Assembly (NCBI RefSeq): GCF_043641665.1
Contig: NC_092189.1
Location: 19,325,333-19,389,332 of the forward strand
DNA length: 64,000 nucleotides
Direction of reading: 5' to 3'
From: Enoplosus armatus
Taxonomy: Eukaryota; Chordata; Actinopteri; Centrarchiformes; Enoplosidae
Within the stretch, counting starts at the first letter, position 1, and every line of letters begins with the position of its first letter. The notes below the pieces were generated by a model, which worked only from the letters and a program-made list of their open reading frames with translations, did not search any database and was not told where the DNA came from. Below, in pieces: positions 1 through 13,427 of the stretch. The position numbers were made by a program, and so were the translations under genes.

Positions 1-2216
1 CTTATTGTTTTCCTGCATTGTTGTCGTGATTTTGCTGCATCAGAGCCATTACAGTCTCATCTAAAAAAAAAAAATCTAAAACCCAGCTCACCACTGATCA
101 CACCCACAGAAAACGGTATGAGTCAGACATCATTACTTTAAAATATAATCTGATATGGAAAATAAATCAGGCAGCAATAAGCGGCAAAGTATCACTAACA
201 GGATCATGAATCAGCTTTCATTTATACCCCAAGCTACAAAGTAACCAAAGATTTCTAATTGATTTTTGGGAGCGTACTAAAAACAGTAAAAACACTCCTT
301 CTACAAAAAGAGGTCAAAAAGGCCAAGATGCAACATACTGTGCAGTGTTCATTTCATCACAGAAACCCTTTCGTTATGTGTCTGTCACACAGTGATAATC
401 AATACACGGGAGAAGGGAAGGTGCCCCCGATTGATCAGTTGGTCACAGTGAACGTAATCAATACAAAGGCTGACTGGATCATGAACTTTAGGTCCCATAC
501 TTGCATCTCTCAAATCAACCAGGGATCAGAGATATAAGATTGAAATCAATCACTTTAATTGTCTTATACAGTAAATGTACAGTGATTTATTTTGGTGACA
601 TTGTGATAATTTAGTATAGTGATACTGTACATGTTAGACTCTGATGTGTCCTATGTCTATAGATGTTTGTGTAAAAAATCCATTTCTGATACAATGCCTG
701 CAACATTTATGCTCTGTAAGGGTGCAGTCTCATGACAACTGGGATCAGACGTATAGAAACCTTTCATACAGTGCAACTGGTCTGGCTATTGTTTCCAGAA
801 TCCTCTACATTTATTTCCATACCCACAGGTTGAATAACTGACCTGAGGTGTTGTGGCCCAGTGCATATTGTATTTGTTCAGTTGGACTGGATGCTTATCA
901 AATTGTGAAATAGGATTTTTGAATCAATAAACAAAAGAAATCCGGAATATTTTCAGTAAGACTGCGCTTCAAACTACTTTGATTCCTGAATCGTTTTTAA
1001 CGGAAAGTTGAGTTGGTGAGGTGTCGTCTTTGAGCCATTTAACTTTTCCCCTTCTCTCTCTTTCTGTCACTTCCTCTCTACATACATCTATATGGCTCTC
1101 TCTTGCACATACACAAAACACACACTATACACACAGCTAATATGTAGTTACTTTACAAAGGAGATTTTTTCTCTCTGGGTTTCTTCTTTCAAATTCCTCT
1201 TGTGTGTTTCCTATCCTTTCATGGTAGGTTGAGCTTTTCAGGCATTGTCAGTCTTGTTTAAATTTTTAACAAGCGGGGGGAAGAAACAAAGAGACTGAGA
1301 CGAGGGGAGAGTCCCTCATCTGAAATTGAAGGTATATTTCCCATGAAATGTTGTGCAGTGACGTGGAATAGTCTTCGCCTTTTGTGTCTTCTGATGCCGT
1401 TAGCCCCTTTTAAGCAAATGGTGAACGCTATGCATTCTTCAGCTTTCACAGTCCGGGTTGGTCTACCAAGAATAGCAATGCCCAGGTGGTTTAAACTGAA
1501 CGTGCTTCTTTAAATTTCTTTAATTCCACTTCATTTAGTTTCTTCTGTAGTAGTTTGACAAGTATTTTACCTCAGCTCAGGCTGTGCAGTTAGTTTTGTA
1601 AGCTTAGTTTGCTTGTGCTCTGGGGTGATGAAATCTCAATAAAAAGAATTATGCTACTCAGTAACAATTTTCCGTTAAGCCCCACACATGCTTTTCTTGA
1701 TTGAAATGTAATTGGATAAAATCATCAGCGGAAGATGTTGATCATGGATGGCCCAGTGGAAACAACATTGTACTTCATGTTGTCTTCAACAAGGAGTCAT
1801 CTAATTTTGTGACAGGTGTGAAGGTAATGGAACTCTGCCAGACATCAAAAGGCAGAAAAGAACATGAACAACAACAGAAAACAGACACAGACAGCCTTAC
1901 AAACCTAAATTTAGTTTAGTACCAGACGCGCTTATGTAAACATTTTGTTTAGGTCTAAGGAAATCACATTTTCCAGGAGACAGGGCAGAAGCTACCACTG
2001 AGGTCATGTCCTTGGTATAATTCGGGGGCTTTTAGCAATCTGTGGGAAGTTTATATTATTCGAATTACAAACCTGTTGTTTATTTTAGAGGCTGATTCCA
2101 ATGTGTTTGGACTGAATATGTTCTAAGAATTTATTCATTTTATTCCTTGTGGTGTGAGCTTTCAAAAAGTATGTAGACCTTTATGTTGGAAATTAACAGA
2201 AAAGAAGAACAAGACT
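1..2216. other. Non-coding stretch, no gene seen
   Basis: AT-rich unique-looking sequence. Open frames here are at most 92 codons, start at arbitrary positions and carry no recognisable domain. A short A-run lies at 62-73 and a pyrimidine-rich patch at about 1045-1085. I see no repeat structure that I can name. Confidence 0.6.
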
Positions 2217-2705
2217 TACAGTCTACAGCCATGTTAGCAACTCTGTGAGGCTGTATTTAGGTTGCGTGGTGCTTTGAGCTAAATGCTAATGTCAACATGC
2301 TCACAATGACAGTGGTAACATGCTGATACTAAGCAGGAGTAAGATTTAGGTATTATTAATATTTACATATTTATATTAATGTAACCGTATAACTTCAGTC
2401 TGTTAGCATTCAATAATCTTATAATTGCCACTAAACACAAAATACAACTGAGGCTGATAGAAATGCCATTAGTTTTGCAGGTACATGGCCATCAATCAAA
2501 GTAGTAAACAAATTAAAATGTTGACCAGATGATGGCACAAGATAAAAAAGTTCACCGATGTCATTAGGATTCATCCTCTGGGAACCATTCATTTTTGTAC
2601 AAAAATCACTCGGATAGTTTCTGAGATAGTTCAGTCTGGACCAAAGGAGTGGACCCGGCAGACATTGCCTTCCTTAGAGCCATGCTGCTAGCATGGATAA
2701 AAATC
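2217..2705 (+). repeat. Dispersed teleost repeat ending in GCTAGCATG, copy A
   Basis: This is a diverged copy of a repeat I recognise as abundant in percomorph genomes. Its landmarks, in order, are the phrases 'gtctacagccatgttagca', 'actaaacacaaaatacaac', 'tagttttgcaggta', 'gttcagtctggaccaaag' and 'gccatgctgctagcatgg'. The middle, about 2340-2395, is AT-rich and poorly matching. Other copies in this window lie at 22437-22715 (minus), 46060-46432 (plus), 48200-48597 (minus) and, split in two, 51708-52345 (plus). It has no coding content, and its class (non-autonomous DNA element or other) is not settled by what I can see. Confidence 0.75.
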
Positions 2706-2744
2706 CAAATGATTAAAGAGATTTAGACCCCTTCTTATTAGTAT

Positions 2745-2801
2745 CAGTGTGTGTTTGTGTGTGTTTGTGTGTGTGTGTGTGTGTGTGGGGGGGGGGGGGG
2801 G
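2745..2801 (+). repeat. GT microsatellite running into a poly-G tract
   Basis: Interrupted GT/GTTT units from about 2745 pass into a pure (GT)n block and then into 15 consecutive G residues at 2787-2801. It lies about 40 bp downstream of dispersed repeat copy A. Such tracts are length-unstable, and the G count may also be affected by sequencing or assembly error. Confidence 0.95.
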
Positions 2802-3349
2802 TACTCATGATCTCGCCATTTGTAAAATCTTGGTTACGGCCCTGCCAGGAGGCACAAATAAACAACTAAAATGCTAAGAGTAGAGTACATACTGACATGA
2901 AAAGTAAAGGGAAATAAGGACCCCATGTGCAGTGACAGACAGAAACAGCAGTTACCAAGCACCTTCAGTGTGCAGTGATTTTCAATTAGGACTGCTTGCA
3001 TGCTTCTGAGGCTTAATTGCAGCTAAAGGATCTTATAACAGAAATAGAATAGAAGTCTATGATCCCTATGAGATGCATTTGAGAGCATGCCAATGTCAAA
3101 TGAAACACAGGAAAACAGGGAGAGTTGGCAAACTGGCTCCATCTCCTGGAGGAGACAAGAGATGGGGCTCTATTGAATACACCCCCACCTTCATATGTTC
3201 TCATTATTCTTTTTGCGAATGCTTATGGAAGGCAATGGCAGGCTATACTAGAATGTTAATAGCAAGCACCATGATATTGCTATGGCAACTGTCTGCTCAC
3301 TTGTCGGATAGAAATACAAACTCTCTTAATGACGGAATAATACTTGTGC
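2802..3349. other. Non-coding stretch between microsatellite and MITE
   Basis: Unique-looking sequence. Overlapping open frames of 103 codons (plus, 3073-3384) and 63 codons (minus) run through it without any domain signal, and the plus one ends inside the MITE that follows. I see no gene. Confidence 0.55.
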
Positions 3350-3811
3350 TTAAAGCTACAGTAGGCAATATTACTGAATTGTAATTGTGGTTGAAATAAT
3401 GAATTTTGACCATTGCATGTCTCTAACTAAAAACAATGTATGCCTGTGAGCACCCATCCCTTTGTATTTAGTTTAGTTTAGACTGATTTCAGGGTTAGCT
3501 AGCACGTAACTAGCCAATCACATCGACTCTGTACAAACTCTGAAGCGCTAACAGTGATCGGCACTGTTGTTGTACGTTTTGGGGGTGGGGGTGGGGTAAA
3601 CCTTTCTGTTTCTCCTCGTTACCGCCACCTTCTGGATTAGAGTGTGAACAGTCGGAAGGGAGAAATCAAGACACATAAAAACAAAGGTGCGAGTGCTCAC
3701 AGATACACATCTTTTTAAAGGAATCCTTCAATTAAATATTGTTAGTGGCATTCAACGGTCAAAATTTCAACCAAATTTATAATTCAATAACATAGCCTAC
3801 TGTAGCTTTAA
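3350..3811. mobile_element. TTAA-flanked MITE with about 65 bp terminal inverted repeats
   Basis: The two ends are inverted repeats. The left end reads AGCTACAGTAGGC after TTAA (3350-3353), and the right end reads GCCTACTGTAGCT before TTAA (3808-3811). The first 13 bp are a perfect match, and similarity continues with small gaps for about 65 bp (left to about 3420, right from about 3748). The 454 bp body has no open frame of note, so it is non-autonomous. TTAA target duplication is typical of piggyBac- and Kolobok-type transposases, but which one moved it cannot be told from here. The body contains three closely spaced G-runs at 3581-3596. Confidence 0.85.
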
Positions 3812-6235
3812 TTCCTACTGGAAGCACCTGTACTAAACATATGCTCTGGTGGTGTTTTTAGATGTTGAATGAAAGTACTCATATGAAATGAACATAATGC
3901 TGTATAAATGTGGAACAAATAAACATAAAACGAACATCGGCAATCACCAGGAAAAACGACTTGAGATAGACGTTAAATGCAGAGAATTTCACACCCGAAC
4001 AAACAAGTAATATTTCACTGACCTCATTCACAAGAATGCTACTTGAAAGGCTGCACTGCAAATAAACAATAATGAACTATAGTACTGGTCCATTTGTTCC
4101 ATTTGTTTGGAGATGTCTGCAGGTGCAGTAAAGCATGAATTGGCCATCCATGACCAGTAATCATGTCCTGTCTATTAGAATGTGCTGCTGGGAAATAACA
4201 CAAGGAATAGAAAAGAGCTATGAAATTCCTGGAATTACCACAGCTCACTTGTCACAATCCAATTACTTTGTCTATGTTTGCACAGGATCTCCATCCCTCC
4301 TCTCCCAGTTTCAATTCATTTCCCGAGGTTAACACCTTATTATTTGTGAACATTCTGTAACCTGCACCTGCTGTCTTCTTTTCACCCTTGCAAAACCTAA
4401 AATTGGAGGGAGAAGAAAAGAAATATTAAATTCTGACACATTAAAATGTCAACACTTTGATGTCTGAAATGATATATGCTCCACAGTTCATGAATACAGC
4501 ATTGCCCTGTGTGGCTTCCAACATATTGGATTTTCCAGTGGGGAAGCAGCATTTATATTCAGCTGTTTGGTGGGGTTTAGAAAACAAGGACTGATCCTTA
4601 TTGTGCATCTTAAGCTGGTCCCTCTCCTTTAAATGAATTCGTTTAACAAGCACTTCTTGAGGGTTTGTGTGCCAAGAAGCACTGAATTACAGCTGTTCCA
4701 CAATGCCTCTGCCACAGTCCAAATTTAGCTGAATAGCTGTAAGGGAAAGTGCTCTCCAAGCTGGTTCAGGACCTTACAAGGAGGTGAACCCAAATACAAA
4801 GCACTACTACATTTTCTCTCCTTTAAGACACAATATTTTCTCACCCATGACACAAAATGACTACACTATGTCTGCGGGGGGTTGAAAGGCTTGTTGATCA
4901 AGCCATATTGATTCACTTTTTTCTTTGGTGTTGAGATTTGTGATATCCAAAGCTCTCTTTTCAGCTCATGTTTTGTAAGAAAAACTTTCCCCCACCAGTG
5001 TCTTCAAGCGCAGAGTATTATCATTCAGTTACTGATGTCCAATTCACTTGTGTCATGATTTGTGAGCATAATACATACATTTATTTTTGTTGTGAAGTGT
5101 TTTTAAAAGACCCTTGGGTCTTTGTCTCACTTGCAAAATTAGCATTTCTTTTATTCTTTCAGTTTCATGTACATGCAAATAAACTAAACTAAATGAAATA
5201 TATTATAATGGTAGGAATAAAGCACAGACTTCCCATCAGCACTGAGCACCCGCTGAGTGTATATTCCCTTAGGTGGTCTTAGCTTGTTTGCTAGTTTGTT
5301 GTGTCACAACATTTTCTGAATAAAATAACTGCTTCTGAACAATAATGAATATGAATTGCCTGAACCACATGTACAAAGAAAACAGGATGTTGTGCTGTTT
5401 CTAAGAAAGAGACGCCACATGCTGTATGTCCATATGCTTGTACTGTGATGATACTTGCAGAGGTTTGGCTTCAGAGTGAAATTGTAAATGACTGTGACCA
5501 AGAGAAACTAGCTTCTTGGCACACTGGCTATGGGGGAAAACTGGATACTTAATTTGTACCCACTCAGCTATCATGGCTGTCAATGTCAGGCAGCCAGTAC
5601 CATGGCTGTTCACCTTGAGGGGTCCCTGGGAGATTGGCTTCTCTGGAACTAACAGATATGGACTGGAGCCCAATTTCCTTTTGGCTAATTAGCTCGGCTA
5701 CAATACCAGTGGCAGTCCTTATCAGCCCCCAAGCCTTCTGCTCTCTGTCTGTTTTTCTTTTTTCTTTTTTTTGTTGGTTTGAAGCACAGTAAGACAGCTT
5801 GCCCAAAAAGTTCCAACAGACACTCTCTCTTTGTACATGCTTGATAGCAAAGGTTATATATGTTCTCAAAACGTGCAAGCATGTACTCATTGAGTACATA
5901 CATACACACATGAAGTAAAATCATTTTATAAAAGATATAATCTGGTAAAAGCCTCAAGCTCAGTTAACTCGTTTTTTTGTCTAAATGGAAAATATCTGCA
6001 TAATGTTAATTCAAAATATGAGACACACAGGAATAGCCATATCTCAAAACATGTCCTACACTCTTTTCAGACAAACAACAAATTGTGCTTTTTCAATGAC
6101 ACTACCAACTAAAAGGCTTCTTTAATGTAAGATAATTTTCAAAAATGTGGGCAGGTTAGGTTTATACATTAACTTGGGTTGGCATTCGTCGTGCATTAGA
6201 TATACACATGCACATGTAACTATTGAAGTGCTTTA
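3812..6235. other. Non-coding stretch, no gene seen
   Basis: Unique-looking AT-rich sequence. The open frames, up to 115 codons on the minus strand at 5564-5911, overlap one another in different frames and look like chance. A T-rich tract lies at about 5750-5772. No named repeat was recognised. Confidence 0.55.
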
Positions 6236-6819
6236 TTAAAAGGAATAGTTCAACATTTTGTGAAATAAGCTTATTCGCTTTCTTGCCAACTGTTTGATGA
6301 GAAGATCAATACCATGATCATGTCTGTCGATTAAATGTGAAGCTACAGCCAGCAGCTGGTTAGCTTAGCTTAGCATAAAGACTGGAAACAGGGGGAAAAA
6401 CAGCTAGTCTGGCTCTGTGTGAAGGTAACAAAATGGGATCTTGTCATCATGGTGAGTTTGCCAGGCAACAAGCAGGAATTCATTGTGCCTTGCCAAGAAA
6501 TAGTCTGGCATGTAACCCCTTGAAAACCACAACTTGTTGTTTTTACACTTCTTACACTTTTTGTATGGATTAAACAACCAAGATATCATGTGTTAAACAG
6601 TGAATTTAAGAGGTGCTGGTTGTTGGATTTTCTTACTTTCAGACAAAGCCAGGCTAGCTGTTTCCCCCTGTTTCTAGTCTTTGTAAAAAGCTAAGCTATC
6701 AGCCCACTAGTAGTAACTTCATATTTGGCAGCCAGATGTGAGAGTGAAATCAATCTTCTCATCTAACTCTCAGAAAGACAGAAAACAATTTTTTTCAAAA
6801 CGTCCAAGTACTACTTTAA
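6236..6819. mobile_element. Full-length TTAA-flanked long-TIR MITE (TTAGCTTAGCTTAGCATAAAG family)
   Basis: This is a full-length copy of a foldback element that I recognise as very common in percomorph fish. The left arm, from about 6240 to 6415, carries 'aggaatagttcaacattttg', 'ccagcagctggttagctta' and 'aaagactggaaacaggggg'. The right arm, about 6645-6815, is its degraded inverted copy, with 'ctagctgtttccccctg', 'tagtctttgtaaaaagct' and 'caatcttctcatctaactct'. TTAA is present at both edges (6236-6239 and 6816-6819). The centre has no transposase, so mobility would have needed a helper. Divergence between arms suggests it is old and inactive. Confidence 0.9.
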
Positions 6820-8519
6820 GTAAGATATCTCAGTGTTAGAGAATAAAATGAAAAACATATCTACTGAATTTTTATTAGCATTCAAACTATAAGAAACTAT
6901 TATTTAGCAATAATCATTATTCCCATATACATTTGAAGGGTGCCTAGGTTATCTTTGGAGGGGAGTTACCACCTTCTATCTCACATTGAAGCCATGTTTC
7001 TACGCACAGTATGTATAACCTCTGCTTAGTTTTTTAAGCCGAGAGTTGCTTTAAATATTCTGTATTGTTTCATGTCTCATTTGTCTTTCTCCTGACTGCT
7101 TGGCATCTATCACATCCACTCTGGACTGAAATGCACCCACTCAGCAAAAACACTTATTGTGTGAATTTTTCTTCAGTCTACAAGATATCTTCGGCAAACC
7201 TTATTCTAATTCATGTAATCCTCAGAGATGGCACAGGCCCAGCATGCAGCCATTCAAAATGCACCAGTGCCCTCAAATGCCTGCTCAGTCCCAGAACACA
7301 GACAGTAAGGGCCTCAGGGTAATTTCACACCCTGTTATGATTTTGTTCAGAAATAATATGGGTTTGAAGAAAAGTTCGTGTTGACTTCAGAGAAAAAAAG
7401 CATACTCTAGTTTCTGAAATTGTACTTTGTGAGTCCAGCTTTGATACCCTGGAAAGACCCATACCTGTCAAATAAATGCAAATGTGTTTTCATATTAAGT
7501 AGAAAAATTACAGTGATTATGGCTGTGCAGTAACAATAAAGCTTCATTCTTATTATTAGCACCTGGCATGAGATAAGCAACCACGGCGCTCCATCTAATG
7601 AAACTAGATAAATAAATAGTATTCTGGCAATAAGAGCCAGTTACTGTGCTGCATGTTTCATGACAAGAACAATGGACAAAATGCATTTGAAGGAAAGCAC
7701 CTGGCAAACATGGACTCTCTAATGTCTCCTTAATGTGTTTCTTTGGAGCATTTGGCTGCAGGGCAACACAGGCTGACACATGTACACAATAATAGCAGAC
7801 TAAAAGAAGCATAGAACCATATAATAGCTTCCATGACCATTAAACTTTAATAGGCACACATAACTAATGCAGTTAAACCTGCTGCAGGTTTCCTCTTGTC
7901 CCAGACCACCAGACTCTACAGATTAAATTTCTAAACTGGATTGATTTGCACAGACATGACCAATGGTTTTAATGTGAACATCGCAGGTCAGTGTACTCTT
8001 ATGGTGGTGGGGGGAATAACTGTAGTCACAATTACGTGACTTGCTTGCAGCTTGCCTGGCAAACAACACAGAATTACCGCCAAGCAAAGGATGTCAAGGC
8101 AACCTAATGCTCTGTCATTGAAACCCATCTCAATTAAGCTGAGGCTGGACAGGTGCCTGGGAGTTGACTGATTGGTTCTTCCCTTCCCCTCTCAGTGTGG
8201 TGATGTTCCTATTTTCCCGGTAGAAACACTGAGGATGTTAAGGAGCTCTAAATGGAGTTTTTTCTCCGTGTTGTTCAATAAAAGGAAAGACAGTTACTAA
8301 CTCTTGAATGTATAAGTCAAGACCTCCCTGGTGTGATAATAGCTTTACTGTAGTGTTTACAGTGATTGACTATTTCATTTGATTGTTGCTCTGCTATTCC
8401 AGCATAAAAGTTATTTTATTAAAATGGAATTATACTGAAATAACTTTAACTAGGTGACCAATTTTCTCCATTACTACCAATAATATGTACAATTTTTAAT
8501 TGACATACAACATCTTCTA
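6820..8519. other. Non-coding stretch with a possible conserved element
   Basis: No gene or named repeat is seen. The part 7495-7860 is of balanced composition with several AT-core motifs (attatt, taatg) and no low-complexity sequence, which is the texture of vertebrate conserved non-coding elements. That is an impression only, since I cannot align it. Open frames of 75-105 codons here overlap one another and look like chance. Confidence 0.5.
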
Positions 8520-9129
8520 TTAAAGGAAAACTATGGTTTATAGTTTGGTTTTATTGCCACTTGGGTTTTAGTTTTGGATCTTTGGCCATTGGTTCTCTTA
8601 GTCATGATTACACTGTATTCACCACAGTAATATGCTAAGACTATGCTAAAGAATGCAGCAACACAAAAAAAGTCCAACAGGAAAAGAAACGAATGGTAAG
8701 ACAATCATGCATGCTGTAAACTCACCTACTGTTCAGCCAGATAAGCTTTCACCTTATTTGGAGGTAAAACAAGAGGAAAGCACACTCGTAACATCCCGAA
8801 AATAAACCAGTGAGTGCAGACAGCTACAGCCGTCGGCCAGTGTTGAACCAGGAAATCGGACCGTAAACTGTGATGGATGTTTACAGCAGACAGTTTGTGG
8901 AATAGTTTTACAGTTTGCATAAGTTTTCTCTTCGAAAGAAGTTTGACCTGTGTGATTGTGTGATAGCTTGTGTTTGTTGCCATGCTGGACCTATTTTCTT
9001 TATCAATGTCATTGTGCTGTGAGATTTAAACAATTACTAGGGTGAGTTCAATGTTATCATAACCTCTAGAGCCTATGGCGTAAAAAAGAAAAAAAAAAAA
9101 CGTTGTAATAATCCATAATTTCCCTTTAA
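8520..9129. mobile_element. TTAA-flanked MITE, about 600 bp
   Basis: The ends are inverted repeats bounded by TTAA (8520-8523 and 9126-9129). The left terminus reads AGGAAAACTATGG and the right, reverse complemented, reads AGGGAAATTATGG, so 11 of 13 positions match; the similarity fades after about 20 bp. The body contains an 85-codon chance frame on the minus strand but nothing resembling a transposase, so this is a non-autonomous element. The end pattern (TTAA then AGG) resembles the element at 6236-6819, which suggests that related transposase machinery may have mobilised both. Confidence 0.65.
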
Positions 9130-12100
9130 GTAAGAAATAATCAGTGTAGGCCAAAAACAAAAAAGATCACAACACAGAGGCTAAATATCTCACCAGCTTT
9201 ATTTTTTAGAATCACATGAACATAAGCACATTTTTCAGTATGGATTATCCAGTTTATTTAAGAATTGTTTAGCCATAATTTGGGGTAGTATGCTTTTAAA
9301 ATAGTATAATCTTTTCAACCTTGGAATTTAAAATTACTTTGCAATTCCAAAAAGTAGTTGAAGGCATGACTTAATAAAAGCTGAAGGAATTTCTCTTCAA
9401 GCTGTAAGTATTAATTTAAAATGATGATCAGGCCGTTATAACAGCCATGCAGTTATATTAAAATAATGTACACTCAATAAACCAATAACAGCGCATTCAT
9501 TGTGGCCATGCTGTAAAACCCGATTTAAGATTTAAAGAAGTGGCTTGATTATATTATTGATTTAACTAATGTGTTCTTCGATATATATGTGAGAATAAAA
9601 AGCAACTAAGTGGACCTTGTTGAGATTATTTTGTCAAACAACTATTTCCAAAGTCGAGTATGAACTCAAGTCACATTACTGATAAAATATATATCACTTT
9701 ACAATGAAACAAAGACTATACTCATTTGGCTACAGCCTGAGATGCTCAGGCAGGGACTCTCAAAATGATTCAGAACAGACTGTTAGAATAAACCGTTCAC
9801 TCTGTCATGACTCAAATGGAGGTAAATGATGTGGGGAGATAGCAGGGACCTCCACATGTGTAATGGTGAAACTCTCCACTGTCAAGGGAAAAACGGCGGC
9901 TGGCAAGTCCACATGCATTAGAGGAGGCAAATGGCAGTCTGCACTCTGCCAAGGATCACAGAGGAGATGCCAGTGACGGGGACTGAGCCTCACACTGGGA
10001 AAGAAAATCTTTATCATTTTCTTGGAAATTGCACTGTAAATAAAACAAATAGTTGTTTGAGAGGCACAGAGATCTTAATGATGTTGAATATCAACACATT
10101 TACTGGTCAGACTGGAAATAACTGTCACATGCCTGAAATGATGCCACAGAAGTTAGGAGGGGAACTTTCCATTTCATGAGTTTTGTCACTGCAGCTGGCT
10201 GATGGGTAGACTTTAGCAGACATCAGATAAAAGGAGGAGACTTTCACACTTTTGGGTCTTAATCACAGCCTGATTGTTATATTTTCTTCCTCAAAATGTT
10301 GAACACTTCCTTTGGATAAATTCCATAAACGACAGCTGTTATCCATGTTTGTTCTTGACAGTGACGGGTCAATTTTTAGGGTCATACAACAGGCCCTGCA
10401 AAGACTACAAAGGGTTTGTGACAGTTTACTACAGGATGGAAACTCCACTAACCTGATAATACCATTCAATACATACAATACCCCCACATTTCCAGATGTG
10501 AGCTGAGGGCCAGCATCCCGCCAACTTTGAAAGCAAGAACTTTGTGAAAGAAGCCTGCTCAACGTCTGTGTTCTAACCCAACTTAAGTGAAGAAACTCTG
10601 AATCCTACACACCCAGCCAAGTGAAGTGTGTGAAGACATTATCTGTCAGCTGCAAGAGAGGGAGGGAGAGACATGCTCCAGGAGGGCTCACAGGAAAAGA
10701 GACGCTGTGCCTTCCTCACTTTCTCAGAGCCACTTTCCCACAACATTCTGAACCACCAGGTGAACCTTTACTTTTCCTGTGATAGTGGGGATGATGCTAT
10801 AGATTACTGAAAGTAGCCTAATTTAGCGTTAGGTCAGGAGTAGGATCTCCCTTCTATTCAATCATGAGACTGAATTGGGAAGTAGCCTATTTCACTTGTG
10901 CTTACAAGTAACCTCTCAGCTGCTGAACGGTGGCCTAAGTGAATTTCACTGTGTAATGTTTGAGTTTTCCTCCTCCTCCTTGTACATCTTGCCATTATTC
11001 ACTGCTTTATCTGGTATACACTGGTCCTCATTCAGTCATTAAGGAGCAGCATTAAGGTTGAAAAGAGATATGTAAGTGATGTCCATTACCATTAAGTGGC
11101 ATCGCTGTATTCATGGTTGCATTTATCAATTAATTTCGATGTTTATTAGTTATAGTTACATACATATAGTAACATAAATTGATTATTTCTGAAGTGAGTG
11201 CAATCACACTATGTCTTTTTTTTGTTTGTGCTGATTAATGTGTTAACGCAATATCATTTTGGTGCCTCTTTGAGGTTTAATAATTATCGTTATATATTTT
11301 GGTATGTTTTAAGTCATAATTCCCTACAACAGGAAACAGCAGACTTGGGTACTCAGTTCCCAACATATATCAGCCATAATCTGCAAATATGTGAGTTAAT
11401 AACTTTACATATTAACATTTTATTCGTAAATGAAAATAACTAATTTCTCTCTTGCATGAATCATGTAGGTCAGACATGCATCATGTAGCATGCAAATTTT
11501 GAGGTTTTGTCCTCCTTTTTGTACAGTCTTTGAACAAAAAAAATGGCAATCTTTGAATCACTAGTTTCCACATTGATATGAGCACTAAAACAGATTGTTC
11601 AGATCCATTAACTACAATCATCAGAGCACAGGAATTACAGAAGTTATTCAAGTATCGCTCAGCATGACCATTATATACTTAAGCAATTACACTACCCTTG
11701 TCTAGAACCTAAAAGGGCAAATCTGTATTTATTCATGACATGATAATTACTGGTTAATTAACATATAATTAAAAGACGTGAAATACTTTAAGATGAAACT
11801 TCAGCATTTCTGTAATTATTAACTAAAATAAAGGACTTGTTTTACAACCATTAAAAGCATCAGAATAAATTAATAACTTAACTGATTTAGTCTAATTGTT
11901 GTCTTTGTACTCAAAGTCAGAGCTGTCAATTAATTAATTAATTAAATAACTGCAGGTTCCAGTCCTGTGCGTTGCATTTTGCTCGAGGGTTATTCTCTGA
12001 CTTACAGTTAGACCACAGACTGTGCCTTTTACAATAACTTGCAGTGTGTCCGTGGTTCTCTTCATTTTCTTGACCTCATGACATTTCTACATCATTCTCC

Positions 12101-13427
12101 ACCAGTCTGAGAATGGTTTTCAAAATTGGGGAAAGGGCAGAAATTATGTTTTAATGTAATGGTTTCATTGGAGAATAAGTGAGGAAGGGTCAGCGGAAGC
12201 TTTACTGGAACTGGAAGTGTAATATCTTCAGAAAGCAAAACAATCTAATGGACGCTACATTTAAGCCAAAAGGCATTGAAAAGATCGGCTCTTCTCTGGT
12301 TCAACAACTGTACAGAAGCTCTTTATTCTTTAGTTTAAACACAGGCTCCTTTTATGTCTCATGCTCTTTTTTTGTGAGGCACAAAGCAATCCAGAAAGTA
12401 AGTCCGTTTTTACTTTAGATTTATTGATATTCAACATAAAGATACTGTTAAATATTGGATTTTAGGAAACGTTAAACACATTTAAAAATAGGTTTGGCTC
12501 TCGGGAGCTTGCTTTCCTGTTTGTAAGAAGTGCTGCTTCCATTTGCAGCTCAAGTTTCATTTATTTAGACGTTAAATTGCATTGTTTTAGTTTTCCTTAT
12601 TGCATGTAAAAGGCAATAACTCGTTAGGAAGGAGCACAGCATGTAATTAAATGTTGCTTCCTCATTCTGTTGGTTAATCTGTCGACTCATGTTTATTGAA
12701 GAGCGTTTATGGTACATTTGTCAGTGTTGCATTTAAATGGCAGTAAGAACCTGATCAGACAAGAATTATGTAGCTATTCAACGGAGATAAAAGCTCTGTT
12801 ATCTTTAGTGCAGATGTTTGTAGCAACAAAGAAGTGGAAAGATATAATTTGGGGTTGTCAGAATTTAATACAAGTAGCTTTTTCAGTTACTTACTAAACC
12901 CTTGTCCACTTGGTAGCATGAAAACAATTTCATATATAAGAAAAAATCATTTCTATTGCCAAAATTCAAAGGAGCCCCACACACATAAAAGAACACTCTT
13001 TGTTAAGAGTTAAGATGTTTCAAAGAAAAAGAAGCCTAATTTTCCTAAAGCTGTCAACCACCCGGCCTGATGTGTATTAGAAAAGGAATTTCAAACGATT
13101 TAACTTTATCTACTGATTATTTATTTACTTATAAGTTGTTGCGTGACTACCAGAGCAAAGGCTACCAAACTTTACCTGGTACTCCATCCTCGAGTCTACT
13201 CCAACACAAATACATAAAGAGCAATACACACAGAGAGAGCCTTGAACTGAGACATGCACATAAAAAAAGAAAGTCTGAGATGTTTGCTGCAGTGCATTAG
13301 AAGGGAGTGAGCAACCTCAAGTGACATGGACCTGTGCACCTGTCATTTCAATTCTGTTCATCCTCTCGTGATGGTTTAATTCCCAGTTTTTTACAATTGT
13401 ACCATCCTGCCAGCTAGAGGTCTTAAC
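9130..13427. other. Non-coding stretch, no gene seen
   Basis: Mostly AT-rich unique sequence, with a TTAA-type run at about 11928-11946 (tandem 'taat'). A GC-richer patch at about 10570-10760 contains a short open frame starting at 10671 that runs past a GT dinucleotide. It was considered as a first exon and not accepted. No other frame carries a recognisable domain. Confidence 0.5.

Noticed and set aside
10650..10758. Possible first coding exon: ATG at 10671 in a GC-richer patch, with CAG followed by GTGAAC at about 10758
   Set aside because: The donor is not a good consensus match, the frame stays open past it for only 16 more codons, and the 29-residue peptide matches nothing I recognise. 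Transcript data would be needed.
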